A stretch of 64,000 bases of DNA, taken from NCBI RefSeq assembly GCF_001499965.1, contig NZ_LQIT01000001.1, forward strand, positions 343,480 through 407,479. Direction: 5' to 3'. The number at the start of each line of letters is the position of its first letter. Position 1 is the stretch's first letter. A program made the position numbers and the translations under genes. The notes beneath the pieces are model-generated. The model was not told the origin of the DNA. It did no database searches and saw nothing but the letters and a program-made list of their open reading frames with translations. The DNA is from Mycobacterium sp. GA-2829. GTDB lineage: Bacteria; Actinomycetota; Actinomycetes; Mycobacteriales; Mycobacteriaceae. Shown here in pieces: positions 8,125 through 16,809 of the stretch.

Positions 8125-9564
8125 ATGCCAAGTCCCTCCGTCACCTCGCCGCAAGTAGCCGTCAACGACATCGGCTCGGCTGAGGACTTCCTCGCCGCCA
8201 TCGACAAGACCATCAAATACTTCAACGATGGCGACATCGTCGAAGGGACGATCGTCAAGGTCGATCGCGACGAAGTACTCCTAGACATCGGTTACAAGAC
8301 CGAAGGCGTCATCCCTTCCCGCGAGCTCTCCATCAAGCACGACGTCGACCCCAATGAGGTTGTGTCCGTCGGCGACGAGGTGGAAGCCCTGGTCCTCACC
8401 AAGGAGGACAAGGAAGGCCGCCTGATCCTGTCCAAGAAGCGTGCACAGTACGAGCGCGCCTGGGGCACCATCGAAGAGCTCAAGGAAAAGGACGAGGCCG
8501 TCAAGGGCACCGTCATCGAGGTCGTCAAGGGCGGCCTGATCCTCGACATCGGCCTGCGCGGCTTCCTGCCCGCATCGCTGGTGGAGATGCGTCGCGTCCG
8601 CGATCTGCAGCCGTACATCGGCAAGGAGATCGAGGCCAAGATCATCGAGCTCGACAAGAACCGCAACAACGTGGTGCTCTCGCGCCGCGCGTGGCTGGAG
8701 CAGACCCAGTCCGAGGTCCGCAGCGAGTTCCTCAACCAGCTGCAGAAGGGCGCCATCCGCAAGGGTGTCGTGTCCTCGATCGTCAACTTCGGCGCGTTCG
8801 TCGATCTCGGCGGTGTCGACGGCCTGGTGCACGTCTCCGAGCTGTCCTGGAAGCACATCGACCATCCGTCCGAGGTCGTCACCGTGGGCGACGAGGTCAC
8901 CGTCGAGGTCCTCGACGTCGACATGGACCGCGAGCGGGTTTCGCTGTCGCTCAAGGCGACTCAGGAAGATCCGTGGCGCCACTTCGCCCGCACCCACGCG
9001 ATCGGCCAGATCGTGCCGGGCAAGGTCACCAAGCTGGTGCCGTTCGGTGCGTTCGTCCGCGTCGAAGAGGGCATCGAGGGTCTGGTGCACATCTCGGAGC
9101 TGTCCGAGCGCCACGTCGAGGTCCCGGACCAGGTCGTCACCGTCGGCGACGACGCGATGGTCAAGGTCATCGACATCGACCTGGAGCGTCGCCGGATCTC
9201 GCTGTCGCTCAAGCAGGCCAACGAGGACTACACCGAGGAGTTCGACCCGTCGAAGTACGGTATGGCCGACAGCTACGACGAGCAGGGCAACTACATCTTC
9301 CCCGAGGGCTTCGACTCCGAGACCAACGAATGGCTCGAAGGTTTCGAGAAGCAGCGTGAGGAGTGGGAGTCCCGCTACGCCGAGGCCGAGCGCCGGCACA
9401 AGATGCACACCGCGCAGATGGAGAAGTTTGCCGCCGCCGAGGCCGAGGAGGCCTCGCGTCCGGTGTCGAACGGTTCGTCTCGCTCGGAGGAGTCGACCGG
9501 CGGAACGCTCGCCAGCGACGCCCAGCTCGCCGCTCTGCGCGAGAAGCTGGCTGGCAACGCCTAA
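8125..9564 (+). CDS. rpsA: 30S ribosomal protein S1
   Basis: The 479-residue product begins MPSPSVTSPQVAVNDIGSAE, as does M. tuberculosis RpsA. It holds four S1 RNA-binding domains at about residues 34-105, 123-190, 208-277 and 294-364; the third and fourth show IVNFGAFVDLGGVDGLVHVS and LVPFGAFVRVEEGIEGLVHI. An acidic, variable tail (about 365-479) ends in QLAALREKLAGNA. Mycobacterial S1 binds mRNA and tmRNA, and its C-terminus has been linked to pyrazinoic acid. The ATG at 8125 was chosen over upstream in-frame codons by family N-terminus. It has its own promoter and a strong terminator. Confidence 0.97.
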   Translation: MPSPSVTSPQVAVNDIGSAEDFLAAIDKTIKYFNDGDIVEGTIVKVDRDEVLLDIGYKTEGVIPSRELSIKHDVDPNEVVSVGDEVEALVLTKEDKEGRLILSKKRAQYERAWGTIEELKEKDEAVKGTVIEVVKGGLILDIGLRGFLPASLVEMRRVRDLQPYIGKEIEAKIIELDKNRNNVVLSRRAWLEQTQSEVRSEFLNQLQKGAIRKGVVSSIVNFGAFVDLGGVDGLVHVSELSWKHIDHPSEVVTVGDEVTVEVLDVDMDRERVSLSLKATQEDPWRHFARTHAIGQIVPGKVTKLVPFGAFVRVEEGIEGLVHISELSERHVEVPDQVVTVGDDAMVKVIDIDLERRRISLSLKQANEDYTEEFDPSKYGMADSYDEQGNYIFPEGFDSETNEWLEGFEKQREEWESRYAEAERRHKMHTAQMEKFAAAEAEEASRPVSNGSSRSEESTGGTLASDAQLAALREKLAGNA

Positions 9565-9580
9565 GCAGTAACTCCAGTAC

Positions 9581-9611
9581 GACCGCCCCGGCTCACCGAG
9601 CCGGGGCGGTC
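9581..9611. terminator. strong hairpin terminator after rpsA
   Basis: A perfect 14-bp GC-rich stem, GACCGCCCCGGCTC (9581-9594) and its complement (9598-9611), encloses a 3-nt loop 17 bp after the rpsA stop. No long T-tract follows, as is usual in mycobacterial terminators. It separates rpsA from coaE. Confidence 0.85.
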
Positions 9612-9641
9612 GTCGTTCAAGGGCCCTGACACACTGGTGCG

Positions 9642-10799
9642 GTGCTGAGAATCGGATTGACCGGAGGTATCGGGGCGGGCAAGTCGACGGTGTCCGCGAC
9701 GTTCGCGGACTGCGGCGGCGTGGTCGTCGACGGCGACGTCATCTCTCGCGAGGTCGTCGAACCGGGGACCGAGGGGCTGGCCGCCCTGGTCGAGGCCTTC
9801 GGTGACGACATCCTGCTGCCTGACGGTGCGCTCAACCGACCGGCGTTGGCGGCCAAGGCTTTTCAGGACGACGAACAGCGTGCCAAGCTGAACGGCATCG
9901 TGCATCCGCTGGTGGGCAAGCGACGTCAGGAGATCATCGACTCGGTCGCGCCGGGCACCGTCGTCGTCGAGGACATCCCGCTGCTGGTGGAAACCGGTAT
10001 GGCGCCGTTCTTTCCGCTCGTCGTGGTGGTCTGGGCCGACGAGGAGACCCGGGTGACCCGCCTGATCAAACGCGGCCTGCCCGAACACGACGCACGCGCA
10101 CGGATGAAGGCGCAGGCGACCGACGAGCAGCGCCGCGCGATCGCCGATGTCGTGCTGGACAATTCGGGCACCCAGGAGGAGATCGTCGCGGCCGCGCGCC
10201 GGCTGTGGGAGGAGCGGGTGCTGCCGCTGGCCGAGAACATCCGCACCGGTCAGCGGGTGTGTGTCGAACCGAAGCTGGTGCCGCACGATCCGGCCTGGGC
10301 CGCCGACGCGCAGCGAATCATCAACCGGCTCAAGGCCGCCGGTGGTGCGAAGGTGCTGCGGGCCGACCACGTGGGGTCCACCGCGGTCGCCGGACTGGAC
10401 GCCAAGAACGTCGTCGACGTCCAGGTGACGGTGGCCTCGCTCGACGATGCCGACGAGATCGCCGGGGCGTTGGCCGCCGTCGGGTACCCGCGGGTGGACG
10501 GCGTCGACTCCGACGTCGCGCACGACGACAGCGGCCGGTGGGGCAAACGGCTGCACGGCGCGGCCGACCCGGGTCGCCCGGCCAACATCCACATCCGCGT
10601 CGACGGCTGGCCCAACCAGCGGTTCGCGCTGCTGTTCCCGGCGTGGCTGGCCGCCGAACCCACGGCCCGAGAGGAGTACCTCCAGGTCAAGCGTGCCGCG
10701 TTGACGGCCCCGGATTATGCCGAGGCCAAGGAGCCGTGGTTCGCCCAGGCCTATCCCACGGCGCTGGCGTGGGCCGAGGAGACCGGCTGGCGCCCCTGA
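9642..10799 (+). CDS. coaE: dephospho-CoA kinase fused to a GrpB/UPF0157 domain
   Basis: The N-terminal domain (about residues 1-200) is dephospho-CoA kinase, the last step of coenzyme A synthesis, with the P-loop GGIGAGKS at residues 8-15 and DEQRRAIADVVLDNSG near the kinase C-terminus. From about residue 205 a GrpB/UPF0157 domain follows (VEPKLVPHDPAWAADAQRI, RADHVGSTAVAGLDAKNVVD), a nucleotidyltransferase-like fold. The fusion and 385-residue length match mycobacterial CoaE, whereas E. coli CoaE is about 206 residues. Published work on the M. tuberculosis enzyme suggests that the extra domain aids folding or activity. The start is GTG at 9642. Confidence 0.95.
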   Translation: MLRIGLTGGIGAGKSTVSATFADCGGVVVDGDVISREVVEPGTEGLAALVEAFGDDILLPDGALNRPALAAKAFQDDEQRAKLNGIVHPLVGKRRQEIIDSVAPGTVVVEDIPLLVETGMAPFFPLVVVVWADEETRVTRLIKRGLPEHDARARMKAQATDEQRRAIADVVLDNSGTQEEIVAAARRLWEERVLPLAENIRTGQRVCVEPKLVPHDPAWAADAQRIINRLKAAGGAKVLRADHVGSTAVAGLDAKNVVDVQVTVASLDDADEIAGALAAVGYPRVDGVDSDVAHDDSGRWGKRLHGAADPGRPANIHIRVDGWPNQRFALLFPAWLAAEPTAREEYLQVKRAALTAPDYAEAKEPWFAQAYPTALAWAEETGWRP

Positions 10800-10803
10800 C
10801 GGG

Positions 10804-11331
10804 TCAGGCGACCGGAGCCGGCGGCTCGGCGGGCGGGGCCGGTTCGACCGGCGGTTCGACGGGCGCATTCCGTACCGCCGCCGCGACCGGGGCCTCGCAG
10901 GTCAGCACGGCGTAGTCGGGGTCCTGTGGCAGGAACCGCGGGGCGACGAAATCGTCGGCCTGGGCGGCGAGCTGATCGTCGATGAGCACCTCGCAGTGCA
11001 GATTCGCCGAGTACGGCCACTGCACCGACACCTTCATCGTGGCCACGTCGGACTCGGGAAGCACGGTGTTCACCTCGAAGACGCGGCCCGGCACCATCGT
11101 CGGATTCGCGGTCAGCGTCTGGTCGCCCTCGGCTTCGTAGGTCACGGTGGCGCCGCGGGAGACGCCGTCGATCCGGGCCCGGTACACGACGTTGTGCAGC
11201 ACCGGCGGCGCCTCCGAGACCACGGTCTGCGTATCGCTGTCCGGGTCCGCGACGGCGACGGCGGGGCTCACCAGGACACCGCCGACGGCGGCGCTCATCA
11301 CCACTGTTCCCGCGCGCATGACGGAATTCAT
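10804..11331 (-). CDS. putative secreted protein with a Pro-rich tail
   Basis: The 175-residue product starts MNSVMRAGTVVMSAAVGGVL and has a Sec signal peptide cleaved near AVAVA-DPDSD (about residue 28). The mature part is a beta-rich domain (VVYRARIDGVSRGATVTYEA, MKVSVQWPYSANLHCEVLID) with two cysteines (CEVL and LTCEAP) that could form a disulfide. A tail of Pro/Glu/Ala (PVEPPVEPAPPAEPPAPVA) ends the protein and may be cell-wall spanning. The layout is loosely like MmpS-type secreted domains, but I do not recognise the family. It is convergent with coaE (4 bp apart). Function unknown. Confidence 0.75.
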   Translation of the reverse strand: MNSVMRAGTVVMSAAVGGVLVSPAVAVADPDSDTQTVVSEAPPVLHNVVYRARIDGVSRGATVTYEAEGDQTLTANPTMVPGRVFEVNTVLPESDVATMKVSVQWPYSANLHCEVLIDDQLAAQADDFVAPRFLPQDPDYAVLTCEAPVAAAVRNAPVEPPVEPAPPAEPPAPVA

Positions 11332-11341
11332 ATAGGTGACC

Positions 11342-11848
11342 TTACAATGTTCGCCACGAGAGGACCATGCCGTGCCCGGCCAGCCAGCTGTGCAGGTCGT
11401 ACCCGTGGCGGGCAAGGCCGCCGACTGTGCTGACGGCGGTCTGCACCGCCTGTTCGCCGGCCTCCGGGGTCAGCAGGTTGTGCCGGACCGCGGTGAGCAG
11501 TTCGTCGACGTCGCACAGTTCGGCGCCCAATCCGGTGCGCACCACGATGTCGAGGTAGTGGTCCTCGGCGGTCCACCGGTCCGGCCCGGGGGTATAGGCG
11601 CCGATATCGAGGTAGAAGTCCTGGTCCTTCTCGAAGCCGGGATTGAAGTGGAACACCGACGCCCGCAGGTTCAGCGACGGCAGCAGCCACGACTCCAGGT
11701 AGTGGAACTGCGCGCGGCCGGGGGTGGGGCGCGCCATGTACAACCCCCACGACTCGACCGAATAGACGTCGACGGCCCGCACGATGCCTTTGGGATCGGT
11801 GTTCGTGCAGGCGAGCAGGTCGAAGGTCTCGTGTTTGGGCGCGTGGAT
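11342..11848 (-). CDS. DUF402 domain protein with a probable AUC start
   Basis: This is a DUF402-family protein (RNase/pyrophosphatase-like beta-barrel fold), with GLYMARPTPGRAQFHYLESW, FHFNPGFEKDQDFYLDIGAY and AEDHYLDIVV. The first canonical in-frame start is GTG at 11782 (146 residues), but the family's conserved N-terminus HAPKHETFD...TNTDPKG is encoded just upstream. The frame there has no ATG, GTG or TTG before an in-frame TAG. ATC at 11848 would start exactly before HAPKHE, and TATGCT, a -10 box, lies 6 nt upstream. I therefore extend the gene to that ATC. It is divergent from uvrB. Cellular role unknown. Confidence 0.75.
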   Translation of the reverse strand: MHAPKHETFDLLACTNTDPKGIVRAVDVYSVESWGLYMARPTPGRAQFHYLESWLLPSLNLRASVFHFNPGFEKDQDFYLDIGAYTPGPDRWTAEDHYLDIVVRTGLGAELCDVDELLTAVRHNLLTPEAGEQAVQTAVSTVGGLARHGYDLHSWLAGHGMVLSWRTL

Positions 11849-11854
11849 ACCTGC

Positions 11855-11860
11855 AGCATA
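11855..11860 (-). promoter_or_regulatory. -10 box of the DUF402 gene
   Basis: On the minus strand this reads TATGCT, followed by GCAGGT and then ATC. The 6-nt spacing to the presumed start is the same as in the leaderless genes uvrB, pheS and the nucleotide cyclase of this window. Confidence 0.4.
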
Positions 11861-11894
11861 GGGCTGGGAACAGAAACGTGTCGGTCGCTGGTTC

Positions 11895-11900
11895 TACCCT
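11895..11900 (+). promoter_or_regulatory. -10 box of uvrB, leaderless type
   Basis: TACCCT ends 6 nt before the uvrB ATG (11907), so the mRNA should begin at the start codon. I saw no mycobacterial SOS box (TCGAAC-N4-GTTCGA) nearby. Confidence 0.5.
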
Positions 11901-11906
11901 GGTGAA

Positions 11907-14066
11907 ATGGCATTCGCTACCGAACACCCCGTACTCGCGCATTCGGAGTACCGCCCGGTCGAGGCGATGGTGCGTACCGGCAAGCGGTTCGAGGTCGTCA
12001 GCCCCTACGAGCCGGCCGGCGACCAGCCCGCCGCCATCGACGACCTCGAACGCCGCATCCGGGCGGGGGAGAAGGACGTCGTCCTGCTGGGCGCCACCGG
12101 CACCGGTAAGTCCGCGACCACCGCGTGGCTGATCGAACGGCTGCAACGTCCCACGCTCGTGATGGCGCCGAACAAGACGCTGGCCGCCCAGCTCGCCAAT
12201 GAGCTGCGAGAGATGTTGCCGCACAACTCCGTCGAGTACTTCGTCTCGTACTACGACTACTACCAGCCCGAGGCGTACATCGCGCAGACGGACACCTACA
12301 TCGAGAAGGACAGCTCGATCAACGACGACGTGGAGCGGCTGCGGCACTCCGCGACGTCGAGCCTGCTGTCCCGGCGTGACGTCGTCGTGGTCGCCTCGGT
12401 GTCCTGCATCTACGGCCTCGGCACGCCGCAGTCCTACATGGACCGCTCCGTCGAGCTCACGGTGGGCGAGGAGGTGCCGCGCGACGCGCTGCTGCGCCTG
12501 CTCGTCGACGTGCAGTACACCCGCAACGACATGGCGTTCACCCGCGGCACATTCCGGGTGCGTGGCGACACCGTCGAGATCATCCCGTCCTACGAAGAGC
12601 TCGCCGTGCGGATCGAATTCTTCGGCGACGAGGTGGAGGCGCTGTACTACCTGCACCCGCTGACCGGTGACATCGTCCGCCGGGTCGATTCGCTGCGGAT
12701 CTTCCCCGCGACGCACTACGTCGCAGGCCCGGAGCGCATGGCGCAAGCGATCACCTCGATCGAGCAGGAACTCGAGGAACGGCTGGCCGAACTCGAGGGG
12801 CAGGGCAAGCTGCTGGAGGCGCAGCGGCTGCGCATGCGCACCAACTACGACATCGAGATGATGCGGCAGGTCGGGTTCTGCTCCGGCATCGAGAACTACT
12901 CGCGCCACATCGACGGACGCGGTCCGGGAACGGCGCCCGCCACGCTGCTCGACTACTTCCCGGAGGACTTTCTCCTCGTCATCGACGAGTCGCACGTGAC
13001 GGTGCCGCAGATCGGCGGCATGTACGAGGGCGACATGTCGCGTAAACGCAACCTCGTCGACTTCGGTTTCCGGCTGCCGTCGGCGGTGGACAACCGGCCG
13101 CTGACGTGGGAGGAGTTCGCGTCGCGGATCGGGCAGACCGTCTACCTGTCCGCGACACCGGGTCCCTACGAGATGAGCCAGTCCGGCGGTGAGTTCGTCG
13201 AACAGGTCATCCGCCCGACGGGTCTGGTCGACCCGCAGGTGATCGTCAAACCCACCAAGGGGCAGATCGACGACCTGATCGGTGAGATCCGCAAACGCAC
13301 CGAACTCGACGAGCGCGTCCTGGTCACCACGCTGACCAAGAAGATGGCCGAGGATCTCACCGACTATCTTCTCGAGCTGGGCATCCGGGTGCGATACCTG
13401 CACTCCGAGGTCGACACGCTGCGACGCGTCGAACTGCTGCGGCAACTGCGACTCGGCGAGTACGACGTGCTGGTCGGCATCAACCTGCTGCGTGAGGGTC
13501 TCGACCTGCCCGAGGTATCGCTGGTGGCGATCCTCGACGCCGACAAGGAGGGGTTCCTGCGGTCCACCCGCAGCCTCATCCAGACCATCGGCCGCGCCGC
13601 CCGCAACGTCTCGGGTGAGGTGCACATGTACGCCGACAAGATCACCGACTCGATGCGTGAGGCGATCGACGAGACCGAACGCCGTCGCGCCAAGCAGATC
13701 GCGTACAACAAAGAACACGGGATCGACCCGAAGCCGTTGCGCAAGAAGATCGCCGACATCCTCGACCAGGTCTACCGCGAGGCCGAGGACACCGAGACCG
13801 TCGAGGTGGGCGGTTCGGGCCGCAACGCCTCGCGCGGCAGGCGCGCCCAGGGCGAGCCGGGCCGGGCGGTCAGCGCCGGCATCGTCGAGGGCCGCGACAC
13901 CACCAACATGCCGCGGGCCGAACTGGCCGATCTGATCAAGGATCTGACCGAGCAGATGATGACCGCCGCCCGCGACCTGCAGTTCGAGCTGGCCGCCCGC
14001 ATCCGCGACGAGATCCAGGACCTCAAGAAGGAGCTGCGCGGCATGGACGCCGCCGGGCTGAAATGA
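11907..14066 (+). CDS. uvrB: excinuclease ABC subunit UvrB
   Basis: UvrB is the damage-verifying helicase-like subunit of nucleotide excision repair; it loads onto lesions with UvrA (25452-28346) and recruits UvrC. The 719-residue product has the Walker A motif GATGTGKS at residues 62-69, the damage-clamping beta-hairpin region ([11 protein letters not shown]), the DESH helicase motif ([11 protein letters not shown]) and helicase motif VI with GRAARN. The C-terminal UVR/UvrC-binding helix is [20 protein letters not shown]. The length is normal. The ATG fits both the family N-terminus and a leaderless promoter. Confidence 0.97.
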   Translation: MAFATEHPVLAHSEYRPVEAMVRTGKRFEVVSPYEPAGDQPAAIDDLERRIRAGEKDVVLLGATGTGKSATTAWLIERLQRPTLVMAPNKTLAAQLANELREMLPHNSVEYFVSYYDYYQPEAYIAQTDTYIEKDSSINDDVERLRHSATSSLLSRRDVVVVASVSCIYGLGTPQSYMDRSVELTVGEEVPRDALLRLLVDVQYTRNDMAFTRGTFRVRGDTVEIIPSYEELAVRIEFFGDEVEALYYLHPLTGDIVRRVDSLRIFPATHYVAGPERMAQAITSIEQELEERLAELEGQGKLLEAQRLRMRTNYDIEMMRQVGFCSGIENYSRHIDGRGPGTAPATLLDYFPEDFLLVIDESHVTVPQIGGMYEGDMSRKRNLVDFGFRLPSAVDNRPLTWEEFASRIGQTVYLSATPGPYEMSQSGGEFVEQVIRPTGLVDPQVIVKPTKGQIDDLIGEIRKRTELDERVLVTTLTKKMAEDLTDYLLELGIRVRYLHSEVDTLRRVELLRQLRLGEYDVLVGINLLREGLDLPEVSLVAILDADKEGFLRSTRSLIQTIGRAARNVSGEVHMYADKITDSMREAIDETERRRAKQIAYNKEHGIDPKPLRKKIADILDQVYREAEDTETVEVGGSGRNASRGRRAQGEPGRAVSAGIVEGRDTTNMPRAELADLIKDLTEQMMTAARDLQFELAARIRDEIQDLKKELRGMDAAGLK

Positions 14067-14073
14067 CCGGCGG

Positions 14074-14104
14074 TTGACCTCAACGGCGCTTGAGCTCCTA
14101 GCGT
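14074..14104 (+). promoter_or_regulatory. promoter of the MFS transporter, leaderless type
   Basis: TTGACC (14074-14079) and TAGCGT (14099-14104), 19 bp apart, precede the GTG at 14111 by 6 nt. The short distance between -10 and start predicts a leaderless message. Confidence 0.55.
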
Positions 14105-14110
14105 GTCGGT

Positions 14111-15556
14111 GTGACTGACAGTTCGGACGTCGCGGCCGGCGGTTGGCGGGACCTGCTGGGCCCGACCCATCTCGGTGCGTCGACGGTGCTCGCCGGTGGC
14201 GTCCTGTTGTACGCGACCAACGAGTTCCTCACGATCAGCCTGATGCCGAGCGCGGTCGCCGACATCGGCGGGCAGCGGTTCTACGCCTGGGTGACGACGG
14301 TCTATCTCGTCGCGTCGGTGATCGCGGCGACGACCGTGCAGCCGGTGCTGATGCGAATCGGGCCGCGATGGGCATACCTGTCCGCGCTGACGGTGTTCGC
14401 GGCGGGCAGCCTCGGATGCGCACTGGCGCCGACGATGGAACTGCTGCTGGTGGGACGGACGGTGCAGGGCGCCGCGGGCGGTCTGCTCGCGGGCCTCGGC
14501 TACGCCGTCATCAACACCGCGCTGCCGAGCCGGCTGTGGACGCGCGCGTCGGCGCTGGTGTCCGCGATGTGGGGAGTCGGCACGCTCGTCGGCCCCGCCT
14601 CCGGGGGACTGTTCGCGCAGTTCGGCAGCTGGCGGTGGGCCTTCGGTGTGCTGGTCGCGCTGACCGCCGCGATGGCGGTGCTGGTGCCGTTCACCCTGCC
14701 GGCGCGGGTCGGCGATCCGGACGCTCGGCCGTCGCGTCTGCGCATCCCGCTGTGGTCGCTGCTGTTGTTGGGGGCGGCCGCGCTGGTGGTCAGCACGGCC
14801 GGTATCCCGCGCGACGTCCGGGTCACGGCGGCGTTGCTCGCCGCCGGGGTGGTCATCGTGGTGGTGTTCCTCGTCGTGGACCGGCGGGCCGCGGTCGCGG
14901 TGTTGCCGCCGAGCACGTTCACCCGCGGCCCGGTGAAGTGGATCTACGCGACGCTCGGTCTGCTGATGGCCGCCACCATGGTCGACATGTACGTGCCGCT
15001 GTTCGGTCAGCGCCTGGCCGGGATGGCGCCGGTGGTGGCGGGGTTCTTCGGCGCCGTGCTCTCGGTCGGCTGGACGGGCGGCGAGATCACCAGCGCGTCG
15101 CTGAGTCGCGAACGGGTGATCGTGCGGACCGTGGCCGCCGCTCCGCTCGTCATGGCCGTCGGTCTGAGCGTCGGCATGCTGGCCCTGCGCGACGAGATGG
15201 GTGCCGGGTGGGCCGCGCTGTGGGCGCTCGGTCTGCTGATCACCGGCACGGGCATCGGCATCGCGTGGCCGCACCTGTCGGCGTGGGCGATGAGCCGCGT
15301 CGACGACCCGGCAGAGGGGCCCGCCGCGGCCGCGGCGATCAACACCGTGCAACTCATCTGCGGGGCGTTCGGGGCGGGGCTCGCCGGCGTCGTCGTCAAC
15401 CTCACCGACACGGGGGATGCGGGCGCCGCGCGGTGGTTGTTCGCGGTCTTCGCCGGGGCCGTCGCCGTCGGCGTCCTCGCGTCCATGCGGGCCGTCGCGA
15501 AAAACCCTGCGCAGGAACCTGTTTCGGTCAGTCCAGATCGTCGTCGAGCTGCCTGA
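14111..15556 (+). CDS. MFS drug-efflux-type transporter
   Basis: The 481-residue integral membrane protein has about 14 hydrophobic segments, as in the DHA2 branch of the major facilitator superfamily. Its opening membrane region is LYATNEFLTISLMPSAVADI; GRTVQGAAGGLLAGLGYAVI is the motif-C-like helix, and the MWGVGTLVGPASGGL antiporter motif follows. Its place next to uvrB matches Rv1634, annotated as a possible drug-efflux protein in M. tuberculosis. Substrates are unknown; export by proton antiport is the family expectation. The 3' end overlaps convergent mgtC-like DNA by 29 bp. Confidence 0.9.
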   Translation: MTDSSDVAAGGWRDLLGPTHLGASTVLAGGVLLYATNEFLTISLMPSAVADIGGQRFYAWVTTVYLVASVIAATTVQPVLMRIGPRWAYLSALTVFAAGSLGCALAPTMELLLVGRTVQGAAGGLLAGLGYAVINTALPSRLWTRASALVSAMWGVGTLVGPASGGLFAQFGSWRWAFGVLVALTAAMAVLVPFTLPARVGDPDARPSRLRIPLWSLLLLGAAALVVSTAGIPRDVRVTAALLAAGVVIVVVFLVVDRRAAVAVLPPSTFTRGPVKWIYATLGLLMAATMVDMYVPLFGQRLAGMAPVVAGFFGAVLSVGWTGGEITSASLSRERVIVRTVAAAPLVMAVGLSVGMLALRDEMGAGWAALWALGLLITGTGIGIAWPHLSAWAMSRVDDPAEGPAAAAAINTVQLICGAFGAGLAGVVVNLTDTGDAGAARWLFAVFAGAVAVGVLASMRAVAKNPAQEPVSVSPDRRRAA

Positions 15557-16265
15557 TGGCGGTCACGCCGTCGATGGTGGCCAGCACCGACGGCGCGGTG
15601 AGGATGCGATAGCCCGACAGTGTGAGCGACACACCGGACTGCCCTGGACCCGCTGCCAGCGGCTCCCCGGAGGCGTCGGCGGCGAGTTCGGCGAGCTGCC
15701 AATCCCGTCGCTCGCACGCCTGTAGGACACGGGTCAGCACGCCCTGCCCCTCGCGGTAGGTGACGTGCAGGCGGATCGACCCGCTGAGCCGCGCGTTGAG
15801 GCGCCGGGCCACGGGCATGAAACCCACGACGATGACGAAGTGCAAGCCGGTGACGAGACACGCCAGCAGCAGCAGGCCTGCACCGGCCGCCATCCCGATC
15901 GCCGCCGACTCCCAGACCGCGGCGGCCGTCGTCAACCCGTGCACCGAGCCACGCCGGAAGATGATGATCCCGGCGCCGAGGAAACCGATCCCGGTGACGA
16001 TCTGCGCCGCGACACGCGACGGATCCACCTCGACGGTGCCCGAGTCGAGCACGTCGTGGAAGCCGAACTTGCTGACCAGCATGATCAGCGCCGACGCCGT
16101 CCCGACGATCGTCTGGGTGCGCAGACCCGCGCTCTTGCCCTGGATCTCGCGCTCGAGGCCGATGAGGGCGGTCAGGCCGAACGCGACGAGCAGCCCGATG
16201 ATCTGCCGCGGCTCCTGGCCCGGGCCGCCGAAGAACGGCGCATCGGCGGCCAGCACGAAATCCAT
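15528..16265 (-). CDS. MgtC/SapB-family membrane protein
   Basis: This 245-residue protein has an N-terminal MgtC domain of 4-5 transmembrane segments with the hallmark GLTALIGLEREIQGKSAGLRT, followed by VGTASALIMLVSKFG and FLGAGIIIFRRGSVHGLTTA. A soluble ACT-like C-terminal domain starts at about residue 155 (LHVTYREGQGVLTRVLQACE). MgtC proteins support growth in low Mg2+ and inside macrophages in Mycobacterium and Salmonella and inhibit F1Fo ATP synthase in the latter. No Mg2+ leader was seen. It lies between the MFS gene and tRNA-Cys. Confidence 0.92.
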   Translation of the reverse strand: MDFVLAADAPFFGGPGQEPRQIIGLLVAFGLTALIGLEREIQGKSAGLRTQTIVGTASALIMLVSKFGFHDVLDSGTVEVDPSRVAAQIVTGIGFLGAGIIIFRRGSVHGLTTAAAVWESAAIGMAAGAGLLLLACLVTGLHFVIVVGFMPVARRLNARLSGSIRLHVTYREGQGVLTRVLQACERRDWQLAELAADASGEPLAAGPGQSGVSLTLSGYRILTAPSVLATIDGVTAIRQLDDDLD

Positions 16266-16379
16266 AGCCGACCGTAACCGGCGTGGTCAGCGGAGGGACG
16301 GCGGCGCGCTGGGGTTCCGAATCAGCGCGAGCAAAAGCCTGGGCGGCGGCGCGCCGGTCGGGCATGGTGGGTGTCGTTC

Positions 16380-16453
16380 GCGGGTGTGGCTGAGTGGCTA
16401 GGCACCGGCCTGCAAAGCCGTTTACACGGGTTCGAATCCCGTCATCCGCTCCA
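16380..16453 (+). tRNA. tRNA-Cys (GCA)
   Basis: A 74-nt cloverleaf, CCA included. Acceptor arms are GCGGGTG (16380-16386) and CATCCGC (16443-16449) with one G-U pair, followed by discriminator T and an encoded CCA. The anticodon loop CTGCAAA gives anticodon GCA at 16412-16414. The T-arm reads CGGGTTCGAATCCCG. The D-loop contains GGC instead of the common GG pair plus A. A short dyad, CGACAC/GTGTCG (16467-16481), follows. Confidence 0.95.
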
Positions 16454-16809
16454 AGCGCCGCCGTCACGACACGGCGTGTCGCGGCCTGATCCGGTTGCCG
16501 CTTGAGGAAGCGGGACACAAGGCGATAACCCCGACGCCTCGGGTGCTCGGCGGGCGGGTGCGTTGCCGCAGCGTGCGCCGGTGAACGCGTCCCGTGAAGA
16601 TCCAGCGCAGTACTACACGGATGTAATTCGTTTCCCTTGCGAACGAATATCGCGTTCACCTGCGCGGTCTGCGCTCGGTAACCGAACCACTTCTCATTTG
16701 CAACGGTTCAATAAACGCCAGAATTGTCGCACCGGCCAATTCGCTGACCCGGCATACGTTCCCTCCCGACGCACAGCGTCAAAGGATGCGCACAGAGAAC
16801 TGAGGGAAC
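16454..16809. other. 356-bp gene-free region upstream of the repeat protein, with operator-like dyads
   Basis: No convincing gene is seen here. Just after tRNA-Cys is the small hairpin CGACAC/GTGTCG. The stretch from about 16600 to 16760 is clearly poorer in GC than its surroundings and holds an inverted repeat ATTCGTT (16626-16632) / AACGAAT (16642-16648), with a further CGTTC at 16653-16657 pairing with GAACG at 16641-16645. This looks like the regulated promoter region of the 909-residue secreted protein. A TGAGGGA ribosome binding site precedes its ATG. Confidence 0.5.

Noticed and set aside
11860..11907. SOS (LexA) box near uvrB or uvrA
   Set aside because: No TCGAAC-N4-GTTCGA type sequence was found before either gene.
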